Made by a program: the position numbers and the translations under genes. Below, piece after piece: positions 55,402 to 64,000 of a stretch of DNA of 64,000 nt. The stretch covers positions 83,548 through 147,547 of the forward strand of contig NZ_JAJJWI010000013.1 in the NCBI RefSeq assembly GCF_020907275.1, given 5' to 3'. The notes below the pieces were generated by a model. It was given only the letters and a program-made list of their open reading frames with translations, made no database searches and had not been told where the DNA came from. This DNA comes from Pontibacter silvestris. GTDB taxonomy: Bacteria > Bacteroidota > Bacteroidia > Cytophagales > Hymenobacteraceae. Numbering within the stretch: position 1 is the stretch's first letter; every line of letters begins with the position of its first letter.

Positions 55402-56280
55402 ATGAAAAAAAATCTTTTTAGAGCCTCAATCTTTCTGCTTGCAGGAAGTATGTCTCTTTCATCGTGCGTTGTATCAAAGAAAAAGTACGATGACCTGATG
55501 GCTCGCAAAAATGCTCTTGAAACCGATAAATCAGGTTTGCTGCAGCATAAAACTACTTTGGAACAGCAAAAAGCATTGCTGGAATCACAAAAAGCGGAGC
55601 TTGAGCAGGAACGAGCACAGTTAGAACAGGAAAAAGCAGAGTATCAACGAAGTTTGCAACAGGCGCTGAAAGAAGGAAAAACTCTGGGAGAGAATCTGAA
55701 CATGAGCAAGTCTCAGATAGAAAGGCTTAATGCTGACCTGAAAGCCCGTGAAGAGCGTCTTGCTGAGCTACAACGTATTCTGGATGAAAAAGATCAAGCC
55801 GTTGCTAACCTGCGTCGCAGAGTAAGCGATGCTTTACTTGGCTTTAATGATAAAGATTTAACGATAGATGTACGAAACGGCAAAGTATACGTATCGCTGG
55901 CAGAGCAGCTGTTATTTAACTCCGGCTCCACTAAAGTAGACCCTAAAGGAGTGGATGCGCTGAAAAAACTGGCTAGCGTATTAAAAGAGCAACAGGACGT
56001 TAATGTACTGGTGGAGGGCCATACGGACGATGTGCCTATTGCCAGAGGTACAGCAGGAATGCAGGACAACTGGGACCTTAGCGTATTACGAGCTACTGAA
56101 ATTACGCGTATTCTGACTACTGCAGGTGTAGATCCGGTACGTGTCACTCCATCTGGCCGCTCTAAATATGTTCCACTGGATGAGGCAAAGACAAAAGAAG
56201 CCAGGCAGAAAAACCGCCGTACAGAAATTATTCTTACACCAAAACTTGACGAGCTGTTCCAGATTCTGGAGACATCCTGA
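55402..56280 (+). CDS. OmpA-family peptidoglycan-binding lipoprotein
   Basis: The 292-residue protein has a lipoprotein signal ending LSSC (Cys22). A long Glu/Gln/Lys-rich coiled coil spans about 25-140. A C-terminal OmpA domain (about 155-285) follows: LLFNSGSTKVDPKGVDALKK, VLVEGHTDDVPI, and GRSKYVPLDEAKTKEARQKNRR split at the family's usual positions. The EGHTDD and NRR residues bind the diaminopimelate of peptidoglycan. It should tether the outer membrane to the wall. Confidence 0.92.
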   Translation: MKKNLFRASIFLLAGSMSLSSCVVSKKKYDDLMARKNALETDKSGLLQHKTTLEQQKALLESQKAELEQERAQLEQEKAEYQRSLQQALKEGKTLGENLNMSKSQIERLNADLKAREERLAELQRILDEKDQAVANLRRRVSDALLGFNDKDLTIDVRNGKVYVSLAEQLLFNSGSTKVDPKGVDALKKLASVLKEQQDVNVLVEGHTDDVPIARGTAGMQDNWDLSVLRATEITRILTTAGVDPVRVTPSGRSKYVPLDEAKTKEARQKNRRTEIILTPKLDELFQILETS

Positions 56281-56300
56281 TTTTATTGTTTAGGATAAAA

Positions 56301-56339
56301 AACAAGAGAACTGGCTTACATGAAGCCAGCTCTCTTGTT
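56301..56339. terminator. 17-bp inverted repeat between convergent genes
   Basis: Arms 56301-56317 and 56323-56339 match except for one wobble position, with a 5-nt loop. It lies between the OmpA-family and DUF2062 genes. Confidence 0.8.
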
Positions 56340-56447
56340 TATATATATCTGTTTCAGATGCTTCAGGCACTTGTACTTGGTAAAAACTACATCAAGTTAA
56401 GAGAATAAAATATTAACTGCCATCCCCTACTACAGAAAAAACGTTCG

Positions 56448-56942
56448 CTATATCTGCACTTCTTTCTGTGTTGGCAGCACCTGCTTAAATAAAGGCAAGA
56501 TTATAAGGTATAATATACCTCCGGTAGGAACTGCCATTATACCCCAGGCAGCTATACCTGTAAGGTTTGCAATCCAGAGTTTGTTAAGAGCAGCTAGCCA
56601 GTCCACCTTAAACATGGCTATTATCTCATCTAGCGTAAAACTTAGTTCAGAAAGCCCAAAAATAAAAATACCAGCCTTAATAAAAGGAATAGCCAAAAAA
56701 ATTTGCAGTGGCTGTACCAGGTAACTAACTAAAACTGTTGCGGCAATATTTAGCCTAAAGCGGGTCGCTACTGCTGTACTTAATATAGTAGTTACTCCTA
56801 TAGCAGGTATAACCCCGACTACAGAGCCAACTGCCAGTGTAGCAGCCAACTTTCGAGGAGTCATTCCCTGCTTTAGCAGGTTAAGCATCGGTCGAATAAC
56901 ACGTAGCTTAAAGAAAGATGTAATAACACTATAGAGATACAC
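56448..56942 (-). CDS. DUF2062 integral membrane protein
   Basis: The 164-residue protein has three or four hydrophobic segments. LLKQGMTPRKLAATLAVGSVVGVIP near residues 23-47, split as a helix plus loop, and the ATVLVSYLVQPLQ segment near 87-99 match DUF2062. The family's function is not known. Some members occur as domains fused to glycosyltransferases; this one is free-standing. Confidence 0.82.
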   Translation of the reverse strand: MYLYSVITSFFKLRVIRPMLNLLKQGMTPRKLAATLAVGSVVGVIPAIGVTTILSTAVATRFRLNIAATVLVSYLVQPLQIFLAIPFIKAGIFIFGLSELSFTLDEIIAMFKVDWLAALNKLWIANLTGIAAWGIMAVPTGGILYLIILPLFKQVLPTQKEVQI

Positions 56943-57459
56943 AGCGGCAGCAGAATCAAAAATTGAGTAGAGAATGTCTCTCCTTTAAAGGACCATAATT
57001 TGTTGAATAAAGTTGCATCAACACTGCATGGAATTTTACACCATACAGCTTTTAATCATGCTCTTAATACCCCTTTAGGTTCTAAGTAACTTACCACGTA
57101 CAAAATAAATCATCTTTCCTTCATATAAAGCCATTGATGGAGCCTCAAACCGAGGGGGCTTCCCGCATGGTCCTCTACCAAGAAATTAAACACTTTAATT
57201 TGATAAATAGAGCCTGCTTCCGAACAGTATCTCTTTTATTTATAATAACACCTTATTATCGTTCTTGAGCTAGTCTGCTTCCTTGGCTTAACCTTAACTC
57301 AGACACAACAACAGCTTAATACTGTTATTGTTATGCATTGCAATAAGGTATAACAAAGGTGGCTGTAAATGGGTAATAAAAAATATTCTGCTTTGTCAGT
57401 TAAACCTTTTCAATCTGAAACGCTCTTACTAAACACAAACCGCACAATTCTTTTAATTA
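56943..57459. other. 517-bp spacer upstream of the large beta-barrel gene
   Basis: It separates the divergent DUF2062 gene and the large outer-membrane gene. A short GC-rich patch occurs near 57135-57175, but no riboswitch or RNA gene could be assigned. Confidence 0.45.
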
Positions 57460-60258
57460 ATGAAAAACGCTTTACTCATTTTTACCTTAATTATTAGTGC
57501 TTGCCAGGCATATGCGCAGGGAGTTGCTGTTTCTGGTACTGTACAAAGTACCAGTGACTCAACAGCGTTGCCGGGTGCTACTGTTATTTTAGAACAATCT
57601 GCTAACACCACTGCTACTGTAACTGATACAGATGGTCGGTTCCGGTTCGAACGTGTACAGCCAGGGCAGTATACTGTACGGGTAAACTATCTAGGCTTTC
57701 AACCCTTTACCAGAACGTTTCAGGTACAGCAAAGTCCTGTTAATTTAGGCTCCTTGTCTATACAAGAGGAGTCTACCACCATTAAAGAAGTGCAGATTGT
57801 AGGGCGCGTGCCTCTAGGAGATCAGAAAGGAGACACAGCCCAATACAATGCAGGAGCATTTAAAACTGCTCCCGATGCCAGCGCCGAAGACCTTGTTACT
57901 AAAATGCCTGGCATAACAATACAGGATGGTAAAATACAGGCACAGGGCGAAGATGTAAAGCAAGTGTTTGTTGACGGGAAGCGTTTTTTTGGTGAGGAAG
58001 CGGACGCTGCTTTACGTAACCTGCCAGCTGAAATAATAGATAATGTCCAGATATTCGACAGAAGAAGCGACCAATCTCAAATGAGTGGTTTTGACGATGG
58101 CAATCGCGAAAAGACAATCAACATTGTCACGAAACCAGATCGCAGAACCGGCCAGTTCGGGAAAACCTCTGCAGGCTATGGAACAGATGATAGATATATG
58201 GTAGGTGCTGCCGTAAACTTCTTTAATGATGAAACACGGTTTACCGTAACGGGCCTTACGAATAACATTAACATGTTGGACTTTTCTGTGGGCGAGACTC
58301 CCGGAGGTGGCATGAGAGGCCGCAGAGGCGGCTGGGGCGGTGGCACTCCTAACGGCATTATATCTACAAACACATTGGGCCTCAACTACAGCGATATGTG
58401 GGGCAAGAAGATCGAAGCCAGTGGTAACTATTCTTTCACAAACCGCAAATATGACCAGACACAAACTATCATTCAGAACTTTGTGCGTCCGGAAGGTCAG
58501 GTATACAATGAGAACAACTACAGCACCAATATAGAAAACACGCACCGGTTTAACATGCGCCTCGATTATAACATTGATGATAATAACAGGCTACTAATCA
58601 CACCAAACTTCTCTATTCAGAAACGGGATGATTTCTCTTATATGTTTGGCCGAACTTTTGATGCTGAGGGCCCGATAAACGAGTCTGAAACAACAAACGA
58701 CTCTGAAAACGCCTCTTATAATTTCAATAACAATTTATTTTATAGTCACAAGTTTAGTAAAGAAAGGCGCGTTTTCTCTACCCGCTTAACTACCAGTTAT
58801 AATGCCAACAATGGCGACAGGTACCGCGTAGCCAGAAACATTTTTTATACGGAGCAAGATAGTGTACAGGAGCTTAACCAGTACACCAACACCGACGGGC
58901 AAGGCTACTCTTGGGAAGCTAACTTTTCTTACGCAGAGCCTATTGGTACTTACAGCCAGCTTCAGCTAGAGTATGAAATTGGTAACAGGTTTGACGATTC
59001 TGACAGACGTACTTATAATTATTTAGAACAGACGCAAGCTTATAATTCCTTAGATACGCTGCTTAGTAACACCTTTAAAAGTGATTATCTAACACAGGAA
59101 GTAGAGCTTGGTTACCAGTACAACAATGGTAATATTCGTTTTCAAACAGAACTGGAGTACCAGCAGGCTACATTAGATAACGACCAGGAGTTCCCACGAG
59201 AGTACAATTTAAGTCGTACTTTTAATAGTATACTGCCATCAGCCCAGCTGGAATATAAGTTTTCTGAAACAAGAAGCCTCTTTTTTGATTATCGGGCCGA
59301 TACAGATGCCCCTTCAGTAGGACAGCTACAGGATGTGATTGACTACTCTAACCCCCTGCGTGTAAGTACCGGTAATCCCAATCTGCAGCAATCTTATGAG
59401 AATAGGTTAAGAATGCGTTACCGAAACTTCGATCGGGAAACGAATAAGGTTTTCTTTGCTTTCCTGATGGGCTCCTTTGTGCAGAACTACATATCAAACA
59501 GCACATTTATTGTAGAGGACTCACTAAGATTAAGTGATGAGATTGTGCTGGGCGACGGAGCAAGATTTACGCAACCAGTTAACCTGGACGGATACTGGAA
59601 CATCAGGTCATTCTTCAACTTTGGTCGTCCGGTAAACTTTATAAGCTCTAACTTTAGTGTTAACGGTGGCTTTGGCTATTCCAGAATACCGGGTTTAATA
59701 AACAACGAAGAAACCACAAGCAATGAGGTAAACTATGCTAACAACCTGGACTTTGGATTAGGTATTTCGCTTAGTAGTAACATCAGCGAGAAAATTGATT
59801 TTAACTTCTCCACAAGATCCAGATATAATGTAGTTCAGAATACTCTTCTGACCCAACAAAACAACAACTACTTCAACCAGAACACCAACCTCAGGTATAA
59901 CTGGATTTTCTGGAAAGGACTCGTATATCGTACGGAGCTTAATCACCAGTTCAATTCCGGTTTGTCGGAAGGAGTTGACAATAACTTCCTGATATGGAAC
60001 ATGAGTATCAGCAAAAAAATATTTAAGAATCAGAAAGGTGAGGTAAGCTTAAGTGTTAATGACCTGCTAAACCAGAATACAAGCGTTCAGCGTAATGTAC
60101 AGTCCAGCTATATTGAGGATGTGCAGACAAACATTCTACAGCGCTACTTCATGCTAACGTTCACTTATAACATTCGCAACTTCGGGGGCAAGCTACCTGA
60201 AGATTTACAACCACAAGAGCGCGGCAGCTTCCCGGGTGGCCCTCCACGCAGAAATTAA
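57460..60258 (+). CDS. Large outer-membrane beta-barrel protein with carboxypeptidase-regulatory-like domain (TonB-receptor-like)
   Basis: The 932-residue protein has a signal peptide to about residue 20 (AYAQG). The carboxypeptidase-regulatory-like beta-sandwich covers about 24-105 (VSGTVQSTSDSTALPGATVIL, divided by a turn). A plug-like region follows (DLVTKMPGITIQDG, FVDGKRFFGEEADAALRNLP). The rest is a long barrel of the OMP_b-brl_3 type. A Gly/Arg-rich loop (GGGMRGRRGGWGGG) lies near 283-296. There is no SusD gene beside it. It may import or bind a ligand that cannot be told from sequence. Confidence 0.85.
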   Translation: MKNALLIFTLIISACQAYAQGVAVSGTVQSTSDSTALPGATVILEQSANTTATVTDTDGRFRFERVQPGQYTVRVNYLGFQPFTRTFQVQQSPVNLGSLSIQEESTTIKEVQIVGRVPLGDQKGDTAQYNAGAFKTAPDASAEDLVTKMPGITIQDGKIQAQGEDVKQVFVDGKRFFGEEADAALRNLPAEIIDNVQIFDRRSDQSQMSGFDDGNREKTINIVTKPDRRTGQFGKTSAGYGTDDRYMVGAAVNFFNDETRFTVTGLTNNINMLDFSVGETPGGGMRGRRGGWGGGTPNGIISTNTLGLNYSDMWGKKIEASGNYSFTNRKYDQTQTIIQNFVRPEGQVYNENNYSTNIENTHRFNMRLDYNIDDNNRLLITPNFSIQKRDDFSYMFGRTFDAEGPINESETTNDSENASYNFNNNLFYSHKFSKERRVFSTRLTTSYNANNGDRYRVARNIFYTEQDSVQELNQYTNTDGQGYSWEANFSYAEPIGTYSQLQLEYEIGNRFDDSDRRTYNYLEQTQAYNSLDTLLSNTFKSDYLTQEVELGYQYNNGNIRFQTELEYQQATLDNDQEFPREYNLSRTFNSILPSAQLEYKFSETRSLFFDYRADTDAPSVGQLQDVIDYSNPLRVSTGNPNLQQSYENRLRMRYRNFDRETNKVFFAFLMGSFVQNYISNSTFIVEDSLRLSDEIVLGDGARFTQPVNLDGYWNIRSFFNFGRPVNFISSNFSVNGGFGYSRIPGLINNEETTSNEVNYANNLDFGLGISLSSNISEKIDFNFSTRSRYNVVQNTLLTQQNNNYFNQNTNLRYNWIFWKGLVYRTELNHQFNSGLSEGVDNNFLIWNMSISKKIFKNQKGEVSLSVNDLLNQNTSVQRNVQSSYIEDVQTNILQRYFMLTFTYNIRNFGGKLPEDLQPQERGSFPGGPPRRN

Positions 60259-60265
60259 TCTACTG

Positions 60266-60315
60266 TTTTATAAAAGAAATGCCTGCTATAAACAGCAGGC
60301 ATTTCTTTTATAAAA
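60266..60315. terminator. 22-bp perfect inverted repeat between convergent genes
   Basis: Arms 60266-60287 and 60294-60315 are perfectly complementary with a 6-nt loop, 7 nt after the large barrel gene. Confidence 0.8.
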
Positions 60316-60379
60316 TAACATCTTGAGGGTTATTGTACTGAATCAAAAGTGGTACAGCTTGCTCAGTTTATGACGTAAA

Positions 60380-60901
60380 TTATACAATTTTAGATGTTAC
60401 AAGCAACTGCCCTACATGGCGGGTCGTATGCTCGGCAGCATGTACAAGCAAACCTATAACTGTAGATGGCACTTGTGCCCGGCCTACACCACGAACCTCT
60501 GTTAATGTAGCTGAATCAGTCATGCGTAATTGCTCCAGCGCCAGGTCAACCTGCTTATTGAAAATCTCCAGCAGTTCTTTAACGCCTGCACTAGTCTCAG
60601 AGGCTTTTCCTTCGGCAGCAAGACCTGCAAGCTGCCTTTCTGTTAAGGGTTCTTTACGGGCGTAGGTAAATAAACGATCCAGTACACCCGTTAAATGCTG
60701 CAGGTGGAAACCAACAGAGGCAACTCCTGAAGGTTTCTCCCAAAGCAACTCTTCAGGGAAATCCTTCATAAGAGCATTTACCTCTTCACGAGCCTGAAGC
60801 AGCGCATGCGCAACAGGCTGAAGTAAGGGAGGCATATCAGGCAAAGGCCCTCTAAGCCACACTTCCAGTTTTAAAGTATCTATTTTATCTGGTTGGTTCA
60901 A
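60380..60901 (-). CDS. DinB-superfamily four-helix protein
   Basis: The 173-residue protein has the DinB metal pattern: FHLQHLTG near 65-72 (His66 or His69) and HAAEHTTRHVGQ near 152-163, giving the HxxxH pair. It has the normal family length and no signal peptide. DinB-fold enzymes include thiol-dependent transferases with metal sites; the substrate is unknown. It is intact, unlike the interrupted paralogue at 2924-3457. Confidence 0.88.
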   Translation of the reverse strand: MNQPDKIDTLKLEVWLRGPLPDMPPLLQPVAHALLQAREEVNALMKDFPEELLWEKPSGVASVGFHLQHLTGVLDRLFTYARKEPLTERQLAGLAAEGKASETSAGVKELLEIFNKQVDLALEQLRMTDSATLTEVRGVGRAQVPSTVIGLLVHAAEHTTRHVGQLLVTSKIV

Positions 60902-61008
60902 GTGAATAAGTATTAAATGTAATAAATATTAGCTATTATGTCTATTGATCATAAAGAGATAAAAACTTACTAGAGACAAGATTAAGTCTGTTACCATATC
61001 TATAAAGT

Positions 61009-62127
61009 CTAAGATCGTTTATCTTTCGTACCAGAACTGAATAAATCTTTTACTTTACTTAACGTTAATGCATGTTCCTCTGTGCCTTCTGTTCCCAAAA
61101 GAAAAGAGTAAGCACTTAAACGGCTATGGTGATCGCAGTAAATTTTAAACATGCCCAGGAAGGGTACTGCCACAAACATGCCTGGTAATCCCCATATCAT
61201 CCCTCCTATAATAATACTAAGTATAGTAAACATAGGGTTAATATTAACTTTACTACCAGTTATGTTGGGCGTCAGTATATTATTTTCCGTAAACTGAACT
61301 GCCAAGAAAAGGACAACCACTAAAAGTGCTTTATGAGGATCACCCTGCACAGTTAGCGTGTATAACAGAGGGATGGTCCCACCTATGAGCGTACCAAAAT
61401 AAGGTATGAAATTTATAAAGGCTGAGACAACACCTAATAAGATAGCATATTGTACTCCTATCAGCAGTAATCCTGTAGAATTGATCACACATAGTATTAG
61501 AATAACAATAACCACACCTCCCATATAATGCTTGGTTACATCTGAAATTTCGCTGATGATTTTTGCAGCTGTAGAGTGCCTATATGAAGGTAGCAAACGA
61601 AGCAGAAAATTCTCAAACTTGTTTCGATAATACAGCATCAGGAAGACATAAACAGGCATTAAGGCAAACTTAGTTATTGTACCTGTAGTAGCGAACAAAA
61701 CGTCCCTTAGAACACTTCCGCTAAATTCCAGGGCATTATCTACCTGCGCTCGTAACCAGTGTTCATTATCAGGACTGGAATCGCCAAACTTTCTGTCAAT
61801 TACCTCCTGTAACCTGTCCAGGTTACTTAAAGCCTGTTGCTGTAAGCCCGGAAAATCGTCGAGGAACGTGGCCAATTGCTTGTAGAGCATAGTCAACAAC
61901 CCTACTACAACGGCCATAGCTGTAATAATGGTAACAAAGTTGGCAATAATTCTTGGCACTCCCCATTCCTCCAACTTCTTTACTACCGGGTACAGCAGAT
62001 AGGCAAAAAGCACAGCCATAAAAATAGGATATAAAAACTCCCTTGCCTGCACCAGCACATATACACTTAGTATAAGGAACAGGAGTATCCAAGTTAGCTT
62101 CTTAATCTGATTTATTTTTTTGCTCAT
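61009..62127 (-). CDS. AI-2E-family (PerM-like) membrane transporter
   Basis: The 372-residue protein has about eight hydrophobic segments in the AI-2E transporter layout: two N-terminal helices, then a long periplasmic region (about 85-150). Next comes the conserved ALMPVYVFLMLYYRNKF, then VSAFINFIPYFGTLIGGTIP near 235-254 and LTPNITGSKVNINPM near 285-299. The PYFG and NP-type motifs are family hallmarks. Members export small molecules or act in osmoregulation (one relative is a sodium/proton antiporter). The substrate is unknown. Confidence 0.9.
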   Translation of the reverse strand: MSKKINQIKKLTWILLFLILSVYVLVQAREFLYPIFMAVLFAYLLYPVVKKLEEWGVPRIIANFVTIITAMAVVVGLLTMLYKQLATFLDDFPGLQQQALSNLDRLQEVIDRKFGDSSPDNEHWLRAQVDNALEFSGSVLRDVLFATTGTITKFALMPVYVFLMLYYRNKFENFLLRLLPSYRHSTAAKIISEISDVTKHYMGGVVIVILILCVINSTGLLLIGVQYAILLGVVSAFINFIPYFGTLIGGTIPLLYTLTVQGDPHKALLVVVLFLAVQFTENNILTPNITGSKVNINPMFTILSIIIGGMIWGLPGMFVAVPFLGMFKIYCDHHSRLSAYSFLLGTEGTEEHALTLSKVKDLFSSGTKDKRS

Positions 62128-62263
62128 ATTTTCTATTACTGCTTTTATAGGTTATAAGATATATTTAAGCATCAGAAGTGAAGACAAAAGCAGTAGTAAT
62201 GATGAAAGAGTAAACATCTTTTGCCAATTAGTAACGTGTAACACATAGCGTCTCCTTTTTAAG

Positions 62264-62271
62264 TACCTTTG
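62264..62271 (+). promoter_or_regulatory. Candidate -7 element of the second DEAD-box helicase gene
   Basis: TACCTTTG matches TAnnTTTG and lies 16 nt before the ATG at 62288, so the leader would be only about 10 nt. Confidence 0.45.
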
Positions 62272-62287
62272 CACTATAAATCGTAAC

Positions 62288-63670
62288 ATGACCACTTTCA
62301 AAAATCTAAACCTAAAGCCTGCCCTGGTACAAGGCCTACAGGAATTAAAATATACCACTCCTACTCCTATTCAGGCTGATGCCATTCCATTGCTCCTGCA
62401 AGGGCACGATGTGGTAGGACAGGCAGAAACCGGCAGCGGTAAAACAGCTGCATATGGCTTGCCGCTGTTAAATAAAGTTGACCCTGAACAGCAACAGGTA
62501 CAGGCTCTTGTTATAGTACCTACCCGTGAGCTAGCTGTACAGGTACGCCAGGAATTGAAATTATTTGCCAAGCTTATTACCCCGAACCTTAAAATAAGTG
62601 CTTTTTACGGAGGACATGCATTCTCTCAGGAACGTGCTTCCCTGGCACACCCACCACAGGTTTTAGTAGGCACTCCCGGTCGCCTGACTGATCATCTTAA
62701 CCGCAGAACACTTGAGTTAACCAATACCGCACTAATTGTTCTGGACGAAGCAGATAAACTACTGGAAATGGGATTTCAAGAGGAGCTAGACCAGATATTA
62801 GGTGCCTTACCGCGCAAGAAGCAGACAGTACTTTTTTCTGCCACTATGCCAGACGAAGTAAAAGAATTGATAGCAAACTCCCTTAAAAATCCCACTTTTG
62901 TTAAAGCCTCTGCCAATGCCATTCCAGATAAGGTAAGGCTAGTGGGCGTGAAAGTTGATCATAACGAAAGACAGCCGGTGGTGACGAGTTTACTAAAAAG
63001 CATACCTTATGCAGGAACTGTTGTTTTTTGTAACACACGTGCTGAAGCCGATAAATTGGCAGCACATTTACAGGCACAGGGCTTGGCTGCTAAACCGCTT
63101 CATGGAGGAATGGAACAACCTGATCGTGATAAAACCATGACCCTTTTCCGTAATAAAACCACAGCCATTCTGGTAGCAACAGATCTTGCTGCCCGCGGAC
63201 TGGATATTGCGGCACTAACCACTATTGTACATTACGAGTTACCCGACGATGCAGCCGCTTACCTGCACCGTAGTGGTCGCACAGGGCGCGCAGGCAAAAG
63301 TGGTATGGTCTACACTCTGGCCTCATCCAGAGATGAACAACAACTTCGGGACTGGGAACAGGTTCGTATGGACGAGTGGCTCTCTGCTAAAAATATAAAG
63401 GAAACGGATGCCAAACCACCAGTTAAGTCTGCTCCAGCTTTTGCTACAATACATATCAGTGGCGGGCGAAAAGATAAGATCAGCCCCCGCGATATTGTAG
63501 GTGCCTTAATTGCTGAAGCAGGTTTAAAAGCTGACCAGATAGGTAAAATAGAAGTACAGGACCGCCAAAGTTTTGTAGCTGTTCCAGAAGAGCAGGTAAC
63601 TGCTATCGTAACTAAACTTAGCTCATGTAAAATTAAAGGGCGAAAATATAAAGTTAATTTAGTAGCATAA
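62288..63670 (+). CDS. DEAD-box RNA helicase with DbpA-like RNA-binding domain
   Basis: The 460-residue protein has AETGSGKT at 46-53, LDEADKLLEMGF near 155-166, FSATMP, and LHRSGRTGRAG (motif VI). Residues about 385-460 form a DbpA-type RNA-binding domain (ISGGRKDKISPRDIVGALI). There is no RG-rich tail, in contrast to the helicase at 19343-21118, which it otherwise resembles in domain order. It may act on 23S rRNA during ribosome assembly, as DbpA does. The very short predicted leader suggests constitutive expression. Confidence 0.92.
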   Translation: MTTFKNLNLKPALVQGLQELKYTTPTPIQADAIPLLLQGHDVVGQAETGSGKTAAYGLPLLNKVDPEQQQVQALVIVPTRELAVQVRQELKLFAKLITPNLKISAFYGGHAFSQERASLAHPPQVLVGTPGRLTDHLNRRTLELTNTALIVLDEADKLLEMGFQEELDQILGALPRKKQTVLFSATMPDEVKELIANSLKNPTFVKASANAIPDKVRLVGVKVDHNERQPVVTSLLKSIPYAGTVVFCNTRAEADKLAAHLQAQGLAAKPLHGGMEQPDRDKTMTLFRNKTTAILVATDLAARGLDIAALTTIVHYELPDDAAAYLHRSGRTGRAGKSGMVYTLASSRDEQQLRDWEQVRMDEWLSAKNIKETDAKPPVKSAPAFATIHISGGRKDKISPRDIVGALIAEAGLKADQIGKIEVQDRQSFVAVPEEQVTAIVTKLSSCKIKGRKYKVNLVA

Positions 63671-63786
63671 AATGGTTGAACTACATAGCATACTTTGTAA
63701 AAGCTGTAGCATCAGTTTCCCTTTTCTGCCTCATTAACTTAACAATAACTTTGTATACTATTACTGCAAACATCCTTCAGATGCAC

Positions 63787-63794
63787 TACTTTTG
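63787..63794 (+). promoter_or_regulatory. Candidate -7 element of the last gene
   Basis: TACTTTTG matches TAnnTTTG, 24 nt before the ATG at 63819. Confidence 0.45.
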
Positions 63795-63818
63795 TGCCAG
63801 ATTAATCTTTGTTTTATA

Positions 63819-64000
63819 ATGAAAAAAATATCACTTTTAGCTACAGTCTTGCTGTTTTGCAGTGTTATGTCTTATGGCTGGGGCTTCTTTGGCCATAAAG
63901 TTATCCATCAGCTGGCTATTTACGGGTTGCCAAAGCAAATGCAAAACTTCTTCTATAAACATCAGGACTACCTAATAGAAAAAGCTGTAAGGCCAGATGA
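63819..64000 (+). CDS. Start of a secreted zinc-dependent phospholipase C-like protein (truncated by window end)
   Basis: About 60 codons are visible, cut at the window edge. The start ATG follows a candidate -7 element. A signal peptide (MKKISLLATVLLFCSSVMS) is followed by YGWGFFGHKVIHQLAIYGLP, where mature Trp plus the GHKxIHxxA pattern match the N-terminal zinc-site start of S1/P1 nuclease and phospholipase C-like proteins of Bacteroidota. The remaining ligands lie outside the window. Confidence 0.6.
   Translation, partial: MKKISLLATVLLFCSVMSYGWGFFGHKVIHQLAIYGLPKQMQNFFYKHQDYLIEKAVRPD

Noticed and set aside
57120..57180. GC-rich patch upstream of the large beta-barrel gene as a riboswitch
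   Set aside because: Pairing is short and imperfect, and no known riboswitch core could be recognised.

Overview
The window looks like a chromosomal segment of a Bacteroidota bacterium, most likely a member of the Cytophagales close to Hymenobacteraceae/Pontibacter. This rests on protein types rather than a database match: a SusC-like carboxypeptidase-regulatory plus beta-barrel outer-membrane protein, a Bacteroidetes-type AddA/AddB pair, zinc-dependent phospholipase C-like and NPP-type secreted enzymes, lipoproteins with Bacteroidota-style lipoboxes, and several TAnnTTTG motifs, which match the Bacteroidota -7 promoter element. Coding DNA is moderately AT-rich and the intergenic spacers are much more so. 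I see no rRNA, tRNA, CRISPR array, insertion sequence, prophage or other clear mobile element. The segment reads as ordinary core and soft-core genome.

Layout. 1-6.5 kb: AlbA_2-type regulator, PIN-PhoH ATPase, an SRPBCC/DinB pair in which the DinB gene carries an in-frame amber codon, a DUF1232 protein and an orphan maltoporin-family porin. 6.5-13.1 kb: a TetR-TolC-adaptor-RND efflux operon with a palindromic candidate operator on the putative transcription start. 13.2-18.9 kb: dienoyl-CoA-reductase-like SDR, NuiA-type nuclease inhibitor, CrtI-like oxidoreductase, epimerase-like and HI0933-like flavoproteins, and a PA2169-type four-helix protein. 19.3-22.3 kb: a DEAD-box helicase with a long leader, divergent from an unknown protein across a very AT-rich spacer. 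22.6-29.5 kb: an AddA-like helicase-nuclease, a VOC protein and an AddB-like Fe-S nuclease. 29.6-38.9 kb: phosphatase, repeat-rich Thr/Gly lipoprotein, amidase, LprI-like protein, aldo/keto reductase, SDRs, ZIP transporter and unknowns.

39.3-40.7 kb: a CYP152 peroxygenase with the diagnostic residues in register. 40.8-50.9 kb: LEA-2 protein, beta-CASP nuclease, small beta-barrel, NPP phosphodiesterase, M1 peptidase, and an AKR-SDR pair. 51-57 kb: response regulator plus membrane-protein operon, a gene-free stretch with an orphan hairpin, a TPR pair, OmpA lipoprotein and DUF2062. 57.4-64 kb: large beta-barrel receptor, a second DinB, AI-2E transporter, a second DEAD-box helicase and the start of a secreted zinc-enzyme gene.

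Recurring themes are cell-envelope and efflux functions, redox/stress enzymes (four SDRs, two AKRs, P450), and RNA/DNA maintenance. A striking non-coding feature is that nearly every convergent gene pair is separated by a long, often perfect inverted repeat, up to 34 bp per arm, each with its own sequence. I did not find a convincing new multi-gene system. The best leads are the amber-interrupted DinB gene, the response-regulator/membrane-protein pair, the orphan hairpin region at 52.2-53 kb, the repeat lipoprotein and the VOC gene inserted between addA and addB.
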